In this document: in pieces, positions 49,503 through 59,221 of the stretch
How the letters are laid out: every line of letters begins with the position of its first letter
Position numbering within the stretch: the stretch's first letter is position 1
Assembly (NCBI GenBank): GCA_017438265.1
Contig: JAFRVZ010000067.1
Span: 1 to 64,000, forward strand
DNA: 64,000 nt
Direction: 5' to 3'
DNA from: Bacteroidales bacterium
GTDB lineage: Bacteria; Bacteroidota; Bacteroidia; Bacteroidales; UBA932
The notes under the pieces: model-generated
Seen by the model: only the letters and a program-made list of their open reading frames with translations
What the model was told of the DNA's origin: nothing
Databases searched by the model: none
Program-made: the position numbers and the translations under genes

Positions 49503-49503
49503 A

Positions 49504-51159
49504 TTAATTCCGCTGGTACAGGTAACGCTTGATGCTCCGCTTCGGGGTCCGCTCGAAATCCTCGGGCATGAACTCGATGCGCTTGATCGAGGCGTAGTTC
49601 GGGAGTTCCTTGTTGATGTCCGGGAGGTGGGCCTCGATGCGCTCCATCAGCTGGTCGCGGCTCATCCCGTCCAGTTCGGCCTGGTGGTAGTCCGGATAGA
49701 CCAGGGCGGTCAGCACGCCGCCGTCGTCGATCACGAGCGAGTCGACCACGTAGTTGACGTTGTTGATCACGGCTTCCAGCTCCTCGGGATAGATGTTCTG
49801 GCCCGACGGGCCGAGGATCATGCACTTCGAGCGGCCGCGCAGGAAGAGGTTGCCGTCGGCGTCGACGACACCCATATCGCCGGTGCGGAACCAGCCGTCC
49901 TCGGTAAAGGCGGCACGGGTCGCCTCTTCGTTCTTGTAGTAGCCCAGGAAGACGTTCTGACCCTTGACCTGGATCTCGCCGGCGACCTGGAACGGATCCG
50001 GCGAATCGATGCGGATCTCGCAGCCCGGAATCGCCTTTCCGCAGGAGCCCAGTTTCGTCTTGTTCCATTTTTCATAGGTGATGATCGGGGCGCACTCGGT
50101 CATCCCGTAGCCGACCGTGAAGGGGAAATGGCAGCGCTTGAGGAACTTTTCGACTTCCGGATTCAGCGCCGCGCCGCCCATGATGACCTCCTCGAAGCGG
50201 CCGCCGAAGGCGGCGACCAGCCGCGCGCGGATCATGTTCAGCAGGACCTGGTTCACGCCGGGAATCATCATGAAGAACTGGTTCCGGTCCAGGAAGCCCT
50301 TCACGTTGGTCTTGTAGACTTTCTCGATGATCAGCGGGACGGCGATGATCACGTCCGGCTTCACCTCGGCGAACGCCTGCAGGATCACCTTCGGGCTCGG
50401 CACGCGGGTCAGGTAATGGACATGCGCGCCGATCGTCATCTCGAACAGGAACTCGAACATCATCCCGTACATGTGGGCGGACGGGAGCATCGCGACCATC
50501 TCGGACCGGTTGTTCATCTGCGGCTCGGCGGTCACGCCGGCGAAGACGATGTTCGTATAGAGCGCCCGGTAGGGAATCATCACGCCCTTCGAGAAACCGG
50601 AAGTCCCGGAAGTATAATTGATCAGCGCCAACTCCTCCGGGGAATCCTCGTAATAGGAGATGTCGTCCTTGGAGAAGCCTTCGGGGAAGGCGATCTCGAA
50701 GGTGTCCGGGAGCGTGTCCCGGACCGCTTTCAGGCCCTCATACCGCGAGTACAGGTACTTCAGGGTATTCATCTGGACGATGACGTACAGGCCGGGCATC
50801 TCGACTTCCGAGAGGTTCTCCCAGATTACCTCGTCCACGAAGAGCACCTTCGCTTCGCTGTGGTTGACCAGGTAATGGATGTTGCCGGGCTTGAATTCGT
50901 GGAGGATCGGCACGGGGACGGCGCCGTAGGTCAGCGCGGCGAGGAAGCACACGCCCCAGTTCGCCTGGTTGCGGGAGCAGATGGCGACCTTGTCGCCCTT
51001 CTGGAGGCCGCACTGTTCGAAGCAGATGTGGAGGTGCTTGATGCGCTTGGCGACGTCCTTGTAGTACAGGGTCACGCCGCGGTAGTTCGAGAGCGCCGGG
51101 CGCTCCCAATTCTCCTTGAAGCTCTTTTCGAGCAGCTTATTGACGGATTGAAAAACCAT
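49504..51159 (-). CDS. AMP-dependent acyl-CoA ligase (long-chain fatty acid type)
   Basis: A 551-residue adenylate-forming enzyme. Signature A is INYTSGTSGFSKGVMIPYR; the A5 region is TVGYGMTECAPIITYE; the C-terminal GRSKCMILGPSGQNIYPEELE carries the conserved hinge Lys/Arg region. It activates a carboxylic acid, probably a fatty acid, to the acyl-CoA. The absence of an N-terminal signal places it in the cytoplasm. It is the second gene of a four-gene operon. Confidence 0.93.
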   Translation of the reverse strand: MVFQSVNKLLEKSFKENWERPALSNYRGVTLYYKDVAKRIKHLHICFEQCGLQKGDKVAICSRNQANWGVCFLAALTYGAVPVPILHEFKPGNIHYLVNHSEAKVLFVDEVIWENLSEVEMPGLYVIVQMNTLKYLYSRYEGLKAVRDTLPDTFEIAFPEGFSKDDISYYEDSPEELALINYTSGTSGFSKGVMIPYRALYTNIVFAGVTAEPQMNNRSEMVAMLPSAHMYGMMFEFLFEMTIGAHVHYLTRVPSPKVILQAFAEVKPDVIIAVPLIIEKVYKTNVKGFLDRNQFFMMIPGVNQVLLNMIRARLVAAFGGRFEEVIMGGAALNPEVEKFLKRCHFPFTVGYGMTECAPIITYEKWNKTKLGSCGKAIPGCEIRIDSPDPFQVAGEIQVKGQNVFLGYYKNEEATRAAFTEDGWFRTGDMGVVDADGNLFLRGRSKCMILGPSGQNIYPEELEAVINNVNYVVDSLVIDDGGVLTALVYPDYHQAELDGMSRDQLMERIEAHLPDINKELPNYASIKRIEFMPEDFERTPKRSIKRYLYQRN

Positions 51160-51169
51160 AATATTCGTT

Positions 51170-52960
51170 TCAGTACACCAGATTCTTCGTTTCTTTTTCC
51201 TTCAGCGGCTCCCCTCCCCAGTAGTCGAAGACCACCGTCTCGCGGGCGGTTGGGACGGCCCAGTAGCGCTTTCCCTTGTCCTCGACCAGCTTCGGCAGGT
51301 CGAGGATCGTGTCCGCGCAGGAAATGCCTTTCCACTGGGCGGGCGCCTCGCCGTGGAGGTTGTACATGCCGATGGTATTGTCCGTATGGAGGACCAGCGC
51401 GGTGTATCCGCCGGCCCCGGTGAAGTCATAGGCGGCAGGGCCCAGGAGCACGTCCTTGCCGAGCTCAGCCGGGAAACCCTTGACGAAGCGGCCCAGGCGG
51501 TCGATCAGGTAGAGTTTCGAGCCCGCGGCAAAGAGGAACTGGAGTTTGCCGTTGTTGTAATAGTCGATCGTTTCGACCCGTCCGCAGATCGGTTCGGAGA
51601 AGGTCACGCCCCAGAGGCCCTTCCCTTCCACCTCCTTGAGGCAGAGGTACAGGTTCTCGTTCTGGTAGAAGAGGTTGGTCTTGCCCGTGCCGGAGTTCTT
51701 CACCTCGAACGGTCCCGTCGGGACTTCCACCTTGGCGACCATCGCGCCGCCGGCGGAACGGCGGGCGTCCGCCCCGGAGATCTTGACCCGCTCGATGTTG
51801 AAACGGGATTTCGCGTAAGTGATGATGAGGGACGGGGTCGCATAGGCATAGCGGTCGCCCTCGGTATAGGCCAGCACGGCGTCTTCCAGCGCCGCGCGGC
51901 TGCCCGCGACGAACCACTCGCCCAGGCTGACCTGGCAGGACTCGTCCGGGAGCCGGAACAGGTCGCCGAAGACCAGCGCGGGGCTGTGCGCATACGCGTT
52001 CTCCGCGATGACGGGTTCGCGTTTCTGGCCAGCCTTCGTCCGGAGGAAGAGGGCCGTTTCCTCATTCCCGTCCAGGTTCTTCCAGCGGGCCAGCACCACT
52101 TCGCGGATGCCGAGCTGCTGGGCCCAGTCCATCGGCGAGACGCCGTTCCGCTCCTGGAAAGCGCTGCTGCTGCGGTTGAAGAACGCCAGTTTCTGCGAGG
52201 CGTCGAGGTATTTCAGATAGGCTTCCCGGTAGGCTGCGAAGTCGGAAATCTGCAGGGAGAAGGCGAAGGTCGTGGTCGAGGGGAGCACGTCCGTAATCCG
52301 GGATTCGTCGGCGCCCTGGTCCTTCAGCACGTTCATGAAATAGGAGGCGCTGTTGCCGTAGGCGGCCGCGCCGGTCAGGCTCAGCATCCGCTCGGAGCAC
52401 TCCTTCACGCTGAAGGCCATCCAGTCGGCGAGGCCCTTGGCGAAGGTCGCATAGGCGCCGTAGCCGCTGCCGAAGTAGGAGGAAACCAGGTTCGACGCGT
52501 ATTCGTTGGAGACCAGGATCATGTTCCGGCCGCTCGCCAGGTCCAGCGCCTGGAGGAAGTCCTCCTTGTCGAGGATGGACTCGCCGCCTTCGAGGTGGCG
52601 GTTGGCGGAGTTCACGAGCGTCTCCGAGGGGGAGCTGAACTTGTAGCTGCCCTTCTCCTCCCCTTCCGCGATCATCAGCGGGACCAGCTTGCCGCTGTAG
52701 TGGAGGGAGACGACCGAGGGCTTCAGCTCCGGATCCGGCACGATGCCGGCGGGAAGGAGCTCGGCGCCCGTCTTCTGGTCGGAGAAGCAGATGACGGCCG
52801 CGGCGTCGGAGGGGACGGCGGAGAGCAGGGCGGAGCGGACCGGCGCAGCCACCTTCTTCGGGGCGCCGGAGCCGGAATACAGGAACGCCAGCGCGACGCC
52901 GATGCCGGCAAGCAGCAGGACGGCGGCGACGATGCACAGAATCAGACTTTTCTTGCTCAT
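51170..52960 (-). CDS. Membrane-anchored protein of unknown function, 596 aa
   Basis: I start at ATG 52960 (MSKKSLILCI), because a TATCTTTG element lies just upstream and an earlier in-frame ATG at 52990 lies outside the transcript. Residues 6-28 form one transmembrane helix, and the rest is extracytoplasmic. Residues about 40-370 resemble DUF3352-type proteins (SAVPSDAAAVICFSD). The last 170 residues have repeated strand pairs (SKLYLIDRLGRFVKGFP, NTIGMYNLHGEAP) reminiscent of a beta-propeller. Its function is unknown. It heads an operon with acyl-CoA ligase, dCMP deaminase and S41 protease. Confidence 0.78.
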   Translation of the reverse strand: MSKKSLILCIVAAVLLLAGIGVALAFLYSGSGAPKKVAAPVRSALLSAVPSDAAAVICFSDQKTGAELLPAGIVPDPELKPSVVSLHYSGKLVPLMIAEGEEKGSYKFSSPSETLVNSANRHLEGGESILDKEDFLQALDLASGRNMILVSNEYASNLVSSYFGSGYGAYATFAKGLADWMAFSVKECSERMLSLTGAAAYGNSASYFMNVLKDQGADESRITDVLPSTTTFAFSLQISDFAAYREAYLKYLDASQKLAFFNRSSSAFQERNGVSPMDWAQQLGIREVVLARWKNLDGNEETALFLRTKAGQKREPVIAENAYAHSPALVFGDLFRLPDESCQVSLGEWFVAGSRAALEDAVLAYTEGDRYAYATPSLIITYAKSRFNIERVKISGADARRSAGGAMVAKVEVPTGPFEVKNSGTGKTNLFYQNENLYLCLKEVEGKGLWGVTFSEPICGRVETIDYYNNGKLQFLFAAGSKLYLIDRLGRFVKGFPAELGKDVLLGPAAYDFTGAGGYTALVLHTDNTIGMYNLHGEAPAQWKGISCADTILDLPKLVEDKGKRYWAVPTARETVVFDYWGGEPLKEKETKNLVY

Positions 52961-52967
52961 AATCCTG

Positions 52968-52975
52968 CAAAGATA
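52968..52975 (-). promoter_or_regulatory. -7 element of the ligase-deaminase-protease operon
   Basis: The minus strand reads TATCTTTG, 7 bp before the ATG at 52960. It settles the start of the 596-aa protein. Confidence 0.55.
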
Positions 52976-52979
52976 GCGA

Positions 52980-54944
52980 TTAATCCGCAAAGCGCATCTC
53001 GGCGAGCAGGTGCGGGGCCTTGCCGATGTTCTCCACGATGAAGAGCATGTAGCGGATGTCGAGGGAGATGTTGCGGCAGATTTCCGGGTCGAAGACGATG
53101 TCGCTCATCGTGCCTTCCCAGACGCGGTCGAAGTTGATGCCGATCAGGTTGCCGTCGGCGTTGATCACCGGGCTGCCGGAGTTGCCGCCGGTCGTGTGGT
53201 TGGTCGCGAGGAAGCAGACGGGGACGTCCTCATAGCCGCCCTTCGCGTAGATGTCGCGAAGGACCTGGGGGATGTTGTAGTCGAAGATGTCCGGATTGTC
53301 CTTCTCCATCACGCCCTTCAGGGTCGAGTACGGATAATACCAGACACCGTCCGCGGGGGCGTAGCCCGAGACCTTGCCGTAGGCGACGCGCAGGGTCAGG
53401 TTGGCGTCCGGGTAGAAGCTGCGCTCCGGCTCGAAGGCCATCTGGCCGCGCATGTAGTCCTTGTAGAGGGCGGTGATCGCGGCGTTCAGGCGGGAGACCT
53501 GCGGGTAGATTTCCTCGCGGTACCAGCCGGTGAAGCGGTTGGAGAACTCCGCGGCGGCGCCGAGGTCGCCCGAGAAGATCTCGTCCGCCCAGGCTTCAAT
53601 GCTGCCGTGCTGCGCGAGCTTGTCCTTATAATACGCCGGAACCAGGCCGGCGGGCACCCGGCGGCCGAATTCGGTCATCATCGCGATGAAGCTCTCGCGG
53701 TCGATGGGCTGGTAATAGTCCTTGTAGAAGGAGGCGCGGACGCGCTCGCGTGCTTCCTCGTCGGCTGCGCGCCCGAGCGCGGCCGCCAGCGAGGCGATCT
53801 CGACCGTGCCGGCCGTCTCCTGATACATTTCCCGGGCGAAATTGTAGGGCTCGAGCTCCGCATAGAGCGCGGCGAGCTTCTGCGTGAGGCCCGCATATTC
53901 GGTTCCCTTCGCCCACTGCTCGAAAGCAGCCTCGTAGCGGCGCTTCCGCTCGACGACGTTGTTCTTCGCGATGCCCTTCATCTCGCCCTGCCATTTCTTC
54001 CAGGCGTTCGAGACCGACGCGTACTTCGAGGAATACTGGATCCGGACGGCCTGGCTCTGGGACATATACTTGCTCTGGATGTCGAGGCGCTGCGTGCGGA
54101 GGTCGACCTTCGCCGGGTCGGAGATCTCGGCGACATAGCGGACGCCTTCGGAGTGGATGTACTCCTGGGTCGAGCCCGGGCAGCCGTAGATGAAGGTGAA
54201 GTCCCCTTCCTTCACGCCGGCGCGGGAGATCGTGAAGAAGCGCTTCGGGGTATAGGGCACGTTGTCCGGGGAGTAGGCGGCGGGGTTGTTGTCCCGGTCG
54301 GCGTAGACGCGGAAGATCGAGAAGTCGCCGGTGTGGCGCGGCCACATCCAGTTGTCCGTGTCGCCGCCGAACTTGCCGATCGATGACGGGGGCGCACCCA
54401 CGAGGCGAACGTCGCTGTACTCGCGGAAGACGAAAAGATAGTACTGGTTGCCGTAGAAGAGGGATTCGACCTGGGCCTTCAGGCCCTTGCCGCCGGCGGT
54501 CGCCTGCCGGATCAGGTCCTCTGCGGAGACGCCCTTGTCCACGATGAGGGCGGTCACGTCCTCCATCCGCTCCAGGAATTTCACCGTCAGGCCCGGGTTC
54601 GGCAGCTCCTCGCCGCGGTTCATCGCCCAGAAGCCGTCGCGCAGGTAATCGTGCTCGACGCTGCTGTGGCGCTGGATCTGGCTGTAGCCGCAGTGGTGGT
54701 TCGTGATGAGGAGGCCTTCGCCGGAGATCAGCTCGCCGGTGCAGCCGGAGCCGAACAGGACGACGGCGTCCTTCAGGGAGGCCTGGTTCACGCTGTAGAT
54801 GTCTTCAGCGGAGAGCTTCAGGCCTTTCGCCTGCATGTCGGCGATGCGTTGGGAAATCAGGGCGGGCAGCCACATGCCTTCGTCCGCCCGGAGTTGCGCA
54901 GAAAGACAAAGCAGCGCAAGGAGGAAAACCAGTGTTCTTTTCAC
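52980..54944 (-). CDS. S46 family dipeptidyl-peptidase, DPP11-like
   Basis: I start at GTG 54944, which opens a signal peptide (VKRTLVFLLALLCLS) right before the family hallmark DEGMWLP; the longer frame would cross the promoter. Length is 654 residues. Catalytic His at 83 or 84 is in ITNHHCGY and Ser589 in TTGGNSGSP. Arg607 lies 18 residues after that Ser, the position that is Arg in DPP11 (Asp/Glu at P1) and Gly in DPP7 (hydrophobic P1). It therefore probably releases acidic dipeptides in the periplasm, feeding amino-acid fermentation. It is divergent from GH3. Confidence 0.9.
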   Translation of the reverse strand: MKRTLVFLLALLCLSAQLRADEGMWLPALISQRIADMQAKGLKLSAEDIYSVNQASLKDAVVLFGSGCTGELISGEGLLITNHHCGYSQIQRHSSVEHDYLRDGFWAMNRGEELPNPGLTVKFLERMEDVTALIVDKGVSAEDLIRQATAGGKGLKAQVESLFYGNQYYLFVFREYSDVRLVGAPPSSIGKFGGDTDNWMWPRHTGDFSIFRVYADRDNNPAAYSPDNVPYTPKRFFTISRAGVKEGDFTFIYGCPGSTQEYIHSEGVRYVAEISDPAKVDLRTQRLDIQSKYMSQSQAVRIQYSSKYASVSNAWKKWQGEMKGIAKNNVVERKRRYEAAFEQWAKGTEYAGLTQKLAALYAELEPYNFAREMYQETAGTVEIASLAAALGRAADEEARERVRASFYKDYYQPIDRESFIAMMTEFGRRVPAGLVPAYYKDKLAQHGSIEAWADEIFSGDLGAAAEFSNRFTGWYREEIYPQVSRLNAAITALYKDYMRGQMAFEPERSFYPDANLTLRVAYGKVSGYAPADGVWYYPYSTLKGVMEKDNPDIFDYNIPQVLRDIYAKGGYEDVPVCFLATNHTTGGNSGSPVINADGNLIGINFDRVWEGTMSDIVFDPEICRNISLDIRYMLFIVENIGKAPHLLAEMRFAD

Positions 54945-54967
54945 GTCTGTTGAATCAAGCAATTTTA

Positions 54968-54975
54968 CAAATATA
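54968..54975 (-). promoter_or_regulatory. -7 element of the S46 peptidase gene
   Basis: The minus strand reads TATATTTG, 23 bp before the GTG start at 54944. A possible opposite promoter for GH3 (TATCTTGT near 54987) lies next to it. Confidence 0.55.
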
Positions 54976-55030
54976 ATCAAAATTTGTATCTTGTGAGGCT
55001 TTGAAACGCTACTTACCAACCCTCCATAGA

Positions 55031-57373
55031 ATGAAAAGAATCCTGGCTATCGTATGTGCGCTCTGCGCCTTTTCCGCCGCCGCCCAGCCGCAGCTGCGCA
55101 GCGACAATGTCGATGAAGTCCTGAAGGCGATGACCCTCCAGGAGAAAGCGACCCTGCTGGTCGGCTCCGGCTGGGGCAGCATGGTCGGCGGCCTGACCGG
55201 TTCCGACGAGGTGCTCGTCTCCGGCGCCGCCGGCACGACCCGCGCGATCCCGCGCCTCGGCATCCCCCAGACCGTCCTCTCCGACGGCCCTGCCGGCCTG
55301 CGCATCAACCCGACCCGTCCCGGCACGGACAAGACCTTCTACTGCACCGGCTTCCCGGTCGGTACCGTCCTCGCCTCGACCTGGAACACCGCCCTCGTCG
55401 AAGAAGTGACGACCGCGATGGGCAACGAAGTGCTCGAGTATGGCGCCGACGTGCTCCTCGCCCCGGGCATGAACCTCCACCGCAACCCGCTCTGCGGCCG
55501 CAACTTCGAGTATTTCTCCGAGGATCCGCTCCTGACCGGCAAGATCGCCGCGGCCTACGTCAACGGCATCCAGCGCAACGGCGTCGGCGTCAGCATCAAG
55601 CACTTCGCCGCCAACTCCCAGGAGACCAACCGCATGAACGGCGACAGCCGCATCTCCCCCCGCGCGCTCCGCGAGCTCTACCTCAAGGGCTTCGAGATCG
55701 CCGTCCGCGAGTCCGACCCCTGGACGGTCATGTCCTCCTACAACCGCCTCAACGGCCCCTACACCCAGGAAGACCGCGAGCTGCTCTACGACATCCTCCG
55801 CGAAGAATGGGGCTTCAAGGGCATCGTGATGACCGACTGGACCGGCCGCCGCAACAGCGCCGCCCAGATCCACGCCGTCAACGACCTCCTCGAGCCCGGT
55901 GACGACCGTCAGATCGCCGACATCGTCGAGGCCGTGAACAACGGCACGCTCGCCATCGCCGACGTGGACCTCTGCGTGAAGAACATGCTCGAATTCATCG
56001 TGAAGACCCCGCGCTTCAAGAAATACAAGTATTCCAACAATCCGGACCTCAAGGCCCACGCCGAAGTGGCCCTGAAGGCCGCCGAGGAAGGCATCGTCCT
56101 CCTCGAGAACAACGGCGTCCTCCCGCTCTCCGGCGGCCAGACCGTCGCCCTCTACGGTGTCGGCTCCTATGACTTCGTCGCCGGCGGCACCGGCTCCGGC
56201 AACGTCAACAAGGCCTACGTCCGCAGCGTCGCCGACGGCCTCGAATCCCGCGGCTTCAAGCTCAACGCGGCGATCAAGACCTGGTACCGGCAGTACATCC
56301 CGTACATCAAGACCACGATGGCGAACGCCGGCAACGGCGGCTCCGGCGTCCTGCTCGGCGACCCCGTGACCCCGGAAATGGAAGTCTCCCGCGCCTTTAT
56401 CAACCGCCAGGTCGCATCGACCGACCTCGCCGTCCTGACCATCACGCGCAACGCGGGTGAAGGCGGCGACCGCAAGGCCGAAGACGGCGACTGGACCCTG
56501 ACCGGCGCCGAGCGCGAAATGCTCCAGAACCTCTGCGACGCCTACCATGTCGCCGGCAAGAAAGTCATCGTCGTCCTGAACATCGGCGGCGTGATCGAGA
56601 CCGCGTCCTGGAAGAACCTGCCGGACGCCGTGCTCCTCGCCTGGACGCCGGGCCAGGAAGGCGGCTACGCTGTCGCCGACATCCTCGCCGGCAACGCGAA
56701 CCCGTCGGGCAAGCTCCCGATGACCTTCCCCGTCAACTACTTCGACATCCCGTCCTCCTTCAACTTCCCGTACGCCTACACCGGCGGCAACTCGATGAAC
56801 CCGTTCGCCGCGATTACCGGCGGGAACCAGCGCCGTCTCACGAAGGACGTCGATTATACCGAGTATGCCGAGGGAATCTGGGTCGGCTACCGCTACTTCG
56901 CAACCTCCGGCAAGGAGGTCTCCTATCCGTTCGGCTATGGCCTGAGCTACACGACCTTCGCCTATTCGAAACCGGCCGTCAAGGTCGCCAAGGACGGGAC
57001 CGTAACCGCGAGCATCACCGTTACCAACACCGGCAAGGTCGCCGGCAAGGAAGCGGTCCAGCTCTACGTCGCCGCCCCGGCGGGCGGGCTGGAGAAGCCG
57101 GCCTGCGAGCTGAAGGCCTTCGCGAAGACGAAGCTCCTCGCGCCGGGCGCCTCCGAGACGCTGACGATGACGGTTGACAGCTACGCGCTCGCCTCCTTCA
57201 ATGAGGCCGCCAGCGCCTGGCAGACCGCCGCCGGCGACTACAAGGTCTTCTTCGGCGCCTCCGTCGCGGACATCCGCGCGACCGGCTCCTTCAAGATCGC
57301 CAAGCCCGCCAGCTGGCCCGTCGCCCCCGTCTGCCTGCCCCAGCAGCCCGTCGGCGAAATCGCTGTCCGCTAG
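55031..57373 (+). CDS. GH3 beta-glucosidase-type glycoside hydrolase
   Basis: I start at ATG 55031 (MKRILAIVCAL), the start of a signal peptide (cleavage near AAAQ), giving 780 residues. The N-terminal GH3 barrel has the nucleophile Asp near 269 in GIVMTDWTG and the KHFAANSQETNRM segment. The second GH3 domain follows (about 365-620), then a C-terminal fibronectin-III-like domain (about 650-770, VSYPFGYGLSYTTF). It removes beta-linked glucose or xylose from oligosaccharides in the periplasm. Its 3' end overlaps the serB stop on the other strand by 4 bp. Confidence 0.94.
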   Translation: MKRILAIVCALCAFSAAAQPQLRSDNVDEVLKAMTLQEKATLLVGSGWGSMVGGLTGSDEVLVSGAAGTTRAIPRLGIPQTVLSDGPAGLRINPTRPGTDKTFYCTGFPVGTVLASTWNTALVEEVTTAMGNEVLEYGADVLLAPGMNLHRNPLCGRNFEYFSEDPLLTGKIAAAYVNGIQRNGVGVSIKHFAANSQETNRMNGDSRISPRALRELYLKGFEIAVRESDPWTVMSSYNRLNGPYTQEDRELLYDILREEWGFKGIVMTDWTGRRNSAAQIHAVNDLLEPGDDRQIADIVEAVNNGTLAIADVDLCVKNMLEFIVKTPRFKKYKYSNNPDLKAHAEVALKAAEEGIVLLENNGVLPLSGGQTVALYGVGSYDFVAGGTGSGNVNKAYVRSVADGLESRGFKLNAAIKTWYRQYIPYIKTTMANAGNGGSGVLLGDPVTPEMEVSRAFINRQVASTDLAVLTITRNAGEGGDRKAEDGDWTLTGAEREMLQNLCDAYHVAGKKVIVVLNIGGVIETASWKNLPDAVLLAWTPGQEGGYAVADILAGNANPSGKLPMTFPVNYFDIPSSFNFPYAYTGGNSMNPFAAITGGNQRRLTKDVDYTEYAEGIWVGYRYFATSGKEVSYPFGYGLSYTTFAYSKPAVKVAKDGTVTASITVTNTGKVAGKEAVQLYVAAPAGGLEKPACELKAFAKTKLLAPGASETLTMTVDSYALASFNEAASAWQTAAGDYKVFFGASVADIRATGSFKIAKPASWPVAPVCLPQQPVGEIAVR

Positions 57374-58608
57374 CGCATCTGGCCCTGTTCGCCGAGGTTG
57401 CTGTCTTTGAAACCGAGGAAATAGAGGATGCCGTCGAGGCCGACGGTGCTGAGGGCCTGCTTGGCGTTGGCGACCACGCGGGGTTTCGCGTGGAAGGCGA
57501 TGCCGAGGCCGGCTTCCGAGAGCATCGGTAGGTCGTTCGCACCGTCGCCGACGGCAATCGTCTGCTCGAGCCGGACGTGCTCGCTCTGGGCGATGAGCTT
57601 CAGCAGGTCGGCCTTGCGGCGGCCGTCCACGACCTCGCCGACATAGCGGCCGGTCAGTTTGCCGTCCTCGCCGACCTCGAGCTCGTTGGCATAGACATAA
57701 TCGATGCCGAAACGGCGGCGGAGGTATTCACCGAAAAAGGTAAAGCCGCCGCTGAGGATGGCAATCCGGTAGCCGCAGGTTTTCAGGACGGACATCAGGC
57801 GCTCGGTCCCCTCCGTAATCGGCAGGTTTTCCGCAATCTCCTGCATCACGCTGACATCCAGCCCTTTCAGCAGGCCGACGCGGCGGGTGAAGCTCTCCTT
57901 GAAGTCGATCTCGCCGCGCATCGCGCTCTCCGTGATCGCGCGGACCTGCGCGCCGACGCCGGCCCGCTCGGCCATCTCGTCGATGCACTCGGTCTGGATC
58001 AGGGTCGAGTCCATATCGAAACAGATCAGCCGGCGCATCCGGCGGTACATATCGTCCTTCTGGAGGGAGAAATCCATCCCCATCTCCGTGGCGAGGCGCA
58101 TCAGGCGCGCCTGCATCGCAGGTTTGTCCTTCGGCGTTCCGCGCAGCGAGAATTCGATGCAGGAGCGCACGTTGCGTTCCGGATGCATCACGCTCGGGCG
58201 GCCGGTCAGGCGCTTGATCGAGTCGATGTTGAGCCCCTCGTCCGCGACGACGGCGGCGGCCGCCTGGATCTGGGCGGCGGAGAGGCTGCGGCCGAGGACC
58301 GTGAGGATGTAGCGGTGCTTGCCCTGCTGTCCGGCCCACTCCTCGTACTTGTCGTCGGCGACCGGCTCGAAGCCGATGTTCACGCCGAGTTCCGTGGCCT
58401 TGAAGAGGAGTTCCTTCATCACCTGGCCGGAATGTGTCTCGGCGATGCGGATCAGGATGCCGAGCGAGAGGGTCGCGTGGATGTCGGCCTGGCCCATGTC
58501 GAGGATATCCGCGTCGTGGCGCGCAAGAATCTCCATCACCGAGGCGGTCAGGCCCGTCCGGTCCTGCCCGGAGATCTTGATCAGAATCTGTTCCTTCCTG
58601 CTTTTCAT
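57370..58608 (-). CDS. serB: Phosphoserine phosphatase
   Basis: I use ATG 58608 (MKSRKEQILI, 412 residues); ATG 58617 adds three codons. Two ACT-like domains occupy about 1-165. The HAD phosphatase domain follows with CFDMDSTLIQTE near 198 (nucleophile and general acid Asp), the SGGFT motif, the Lys before it and GDGANDLPML. It makes L-serine from phosphoserine. The N-terminal ACT pair is an addition seen in many Bacteroidota SerB proteins and may sense amino acids. The dtd gene is upstream on the same strand. Confidence 0.93.
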   Translation of the reverse strand: MKSRKEQILIKISGQDRTGLTASVMEILARHDADILDMGQADIHATLSLGILIRIAETHSGQVMKELLFKATELGVNIGFEPVADDKYEEWAGQQGKHRYILTVLGRSLSAAQIQAAAAVVADEGLNIDSIKRLTGRPSVMHPERNVRSCIEFSLRGTPKDKPAMQARLMRLATEMGMDFSLQKDDMYRRMRRLICFDMDSTLIQTECIDEMAERAGVGAQVRAITESAMRGEIDFKESFTRRVGLLKGLDVSVMQEIAENLPITEGTERLMSVLKTCGYRIAILSGGFTFFGEYLRRRFGIDYVYANELEVGEDGKLTGRYVGEVVDGRRKADLLKLIAQSEHVRLEQTIAVGDGANDLPMLSEAGLGIAFHAKPRVVANAKQALSTVGLDGILYFLGFKDSNLGEQGQMR

Positions 58609-58625
58609 ATCTGTCATTCGCTTTT

Positions 58626-59078
58626 TTATTCCCGGTTTTTCGTGTCGATGCAGATCGTGACCGGCCCGTCGTTGACGAGCGCGACCTGCATGTCCGCACC
58701 GAATTCCCCCGTCCCGACGGGGCGGCCGAGGGCGGCCGAAAGAGCCGTGCAGAAGGCCTCGTAGAGCGGAATCGCCTTCCCGTGGCCGGCCGCGCCGATA
58801 TACGAGGGGCGGTTCCCCTTCCTTGTCGACGCCATCAGCGTGAACTGGCTCACGACCAGCGCCTCTCCCCCGACCTCGACGACGCTGCGGTTCATCACCC
58901 CCGCCTCGTCATTGAAGATGCGGAGCCCGGCGACCTTCTTCACCAGCCAGTCCAGGTCCTCCTGCCCGTCCTCGTGCCCCACGCCCAACAGCACCAGCAG
59001 GCCGTGCCCGATGGCCGACCGGACTGCGCCGTCGATGGTAACCGACGCGGAAGAAACCCGCTGAATCACTGCCCGCAC
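58626..59078 (-). CDS. dtd: D-aminoacyl-tRNA deacylase
   Basis: I start at GTG 59078 (reads [13 protein letters not shown]), which gives the canonical 150-residue length and N-terminus of Dtd; no ATG is near. The motifs SQFTLMAS and VNDGPVTI near the C-terminus, the latter carrying the Gly-x-Pro that rejects L-residues, are intact. It removes D-amino acids from mischarged tRNAs. The gene ends 17 bp before serB. Upstream lies the transposase hairpin region. Confidence 0.9.
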   Translation of the reverse strand: MRAVIQRVSSASVTIDGAVRSAIGHGLLVLLGVGHEDGQEDLDWLVKKVAGLRIFNDEAGVMNRSVVEVGGEALVVSQFTLMASTRKGNRPSYIGAAGHGKAIPLYEAFCTALSAALGRPVGTGEFGADMQVALVNDGPVTICIDTKNRE

Positions 59079-59159
59079 AACGCGAAGATAATTCCTTTCT
59101 CCCTGAAAAAAAAATCCACCCTCCCCCCGCGTTTTTCCCAAAGCGCTACCCCTCAACAT

Positions 59160-59204
59160 TTTATAGAATCGACTTATGCATTTTACATAAGTCGATTCTG
59201 TAAA
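59160..59204. repeat. Hairpin at the 3' side of the transposase gene
   Basis: AGAATCGACTTATG and CATAAGTCGATTCT pair perfectly over 14 bp around a 7-nt loop, and pairing continues with one mismatch to 59160/59204. A 26-bp part of it recurs in the same orientation at 60303-60328 with 2 mismatches. Confidence 0.8.
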
Positions 59205-59221
59205 GGACTGATTATGATCGG

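Noticed and set aside
46179..49532. Open plus-strand frame of about 1117 codons over asnS and the S41 protease
   Set aside because: The minus-strand asnS and S41 genes are certain by motif. This frame has shadow-type composition and no recognisable start or domain.
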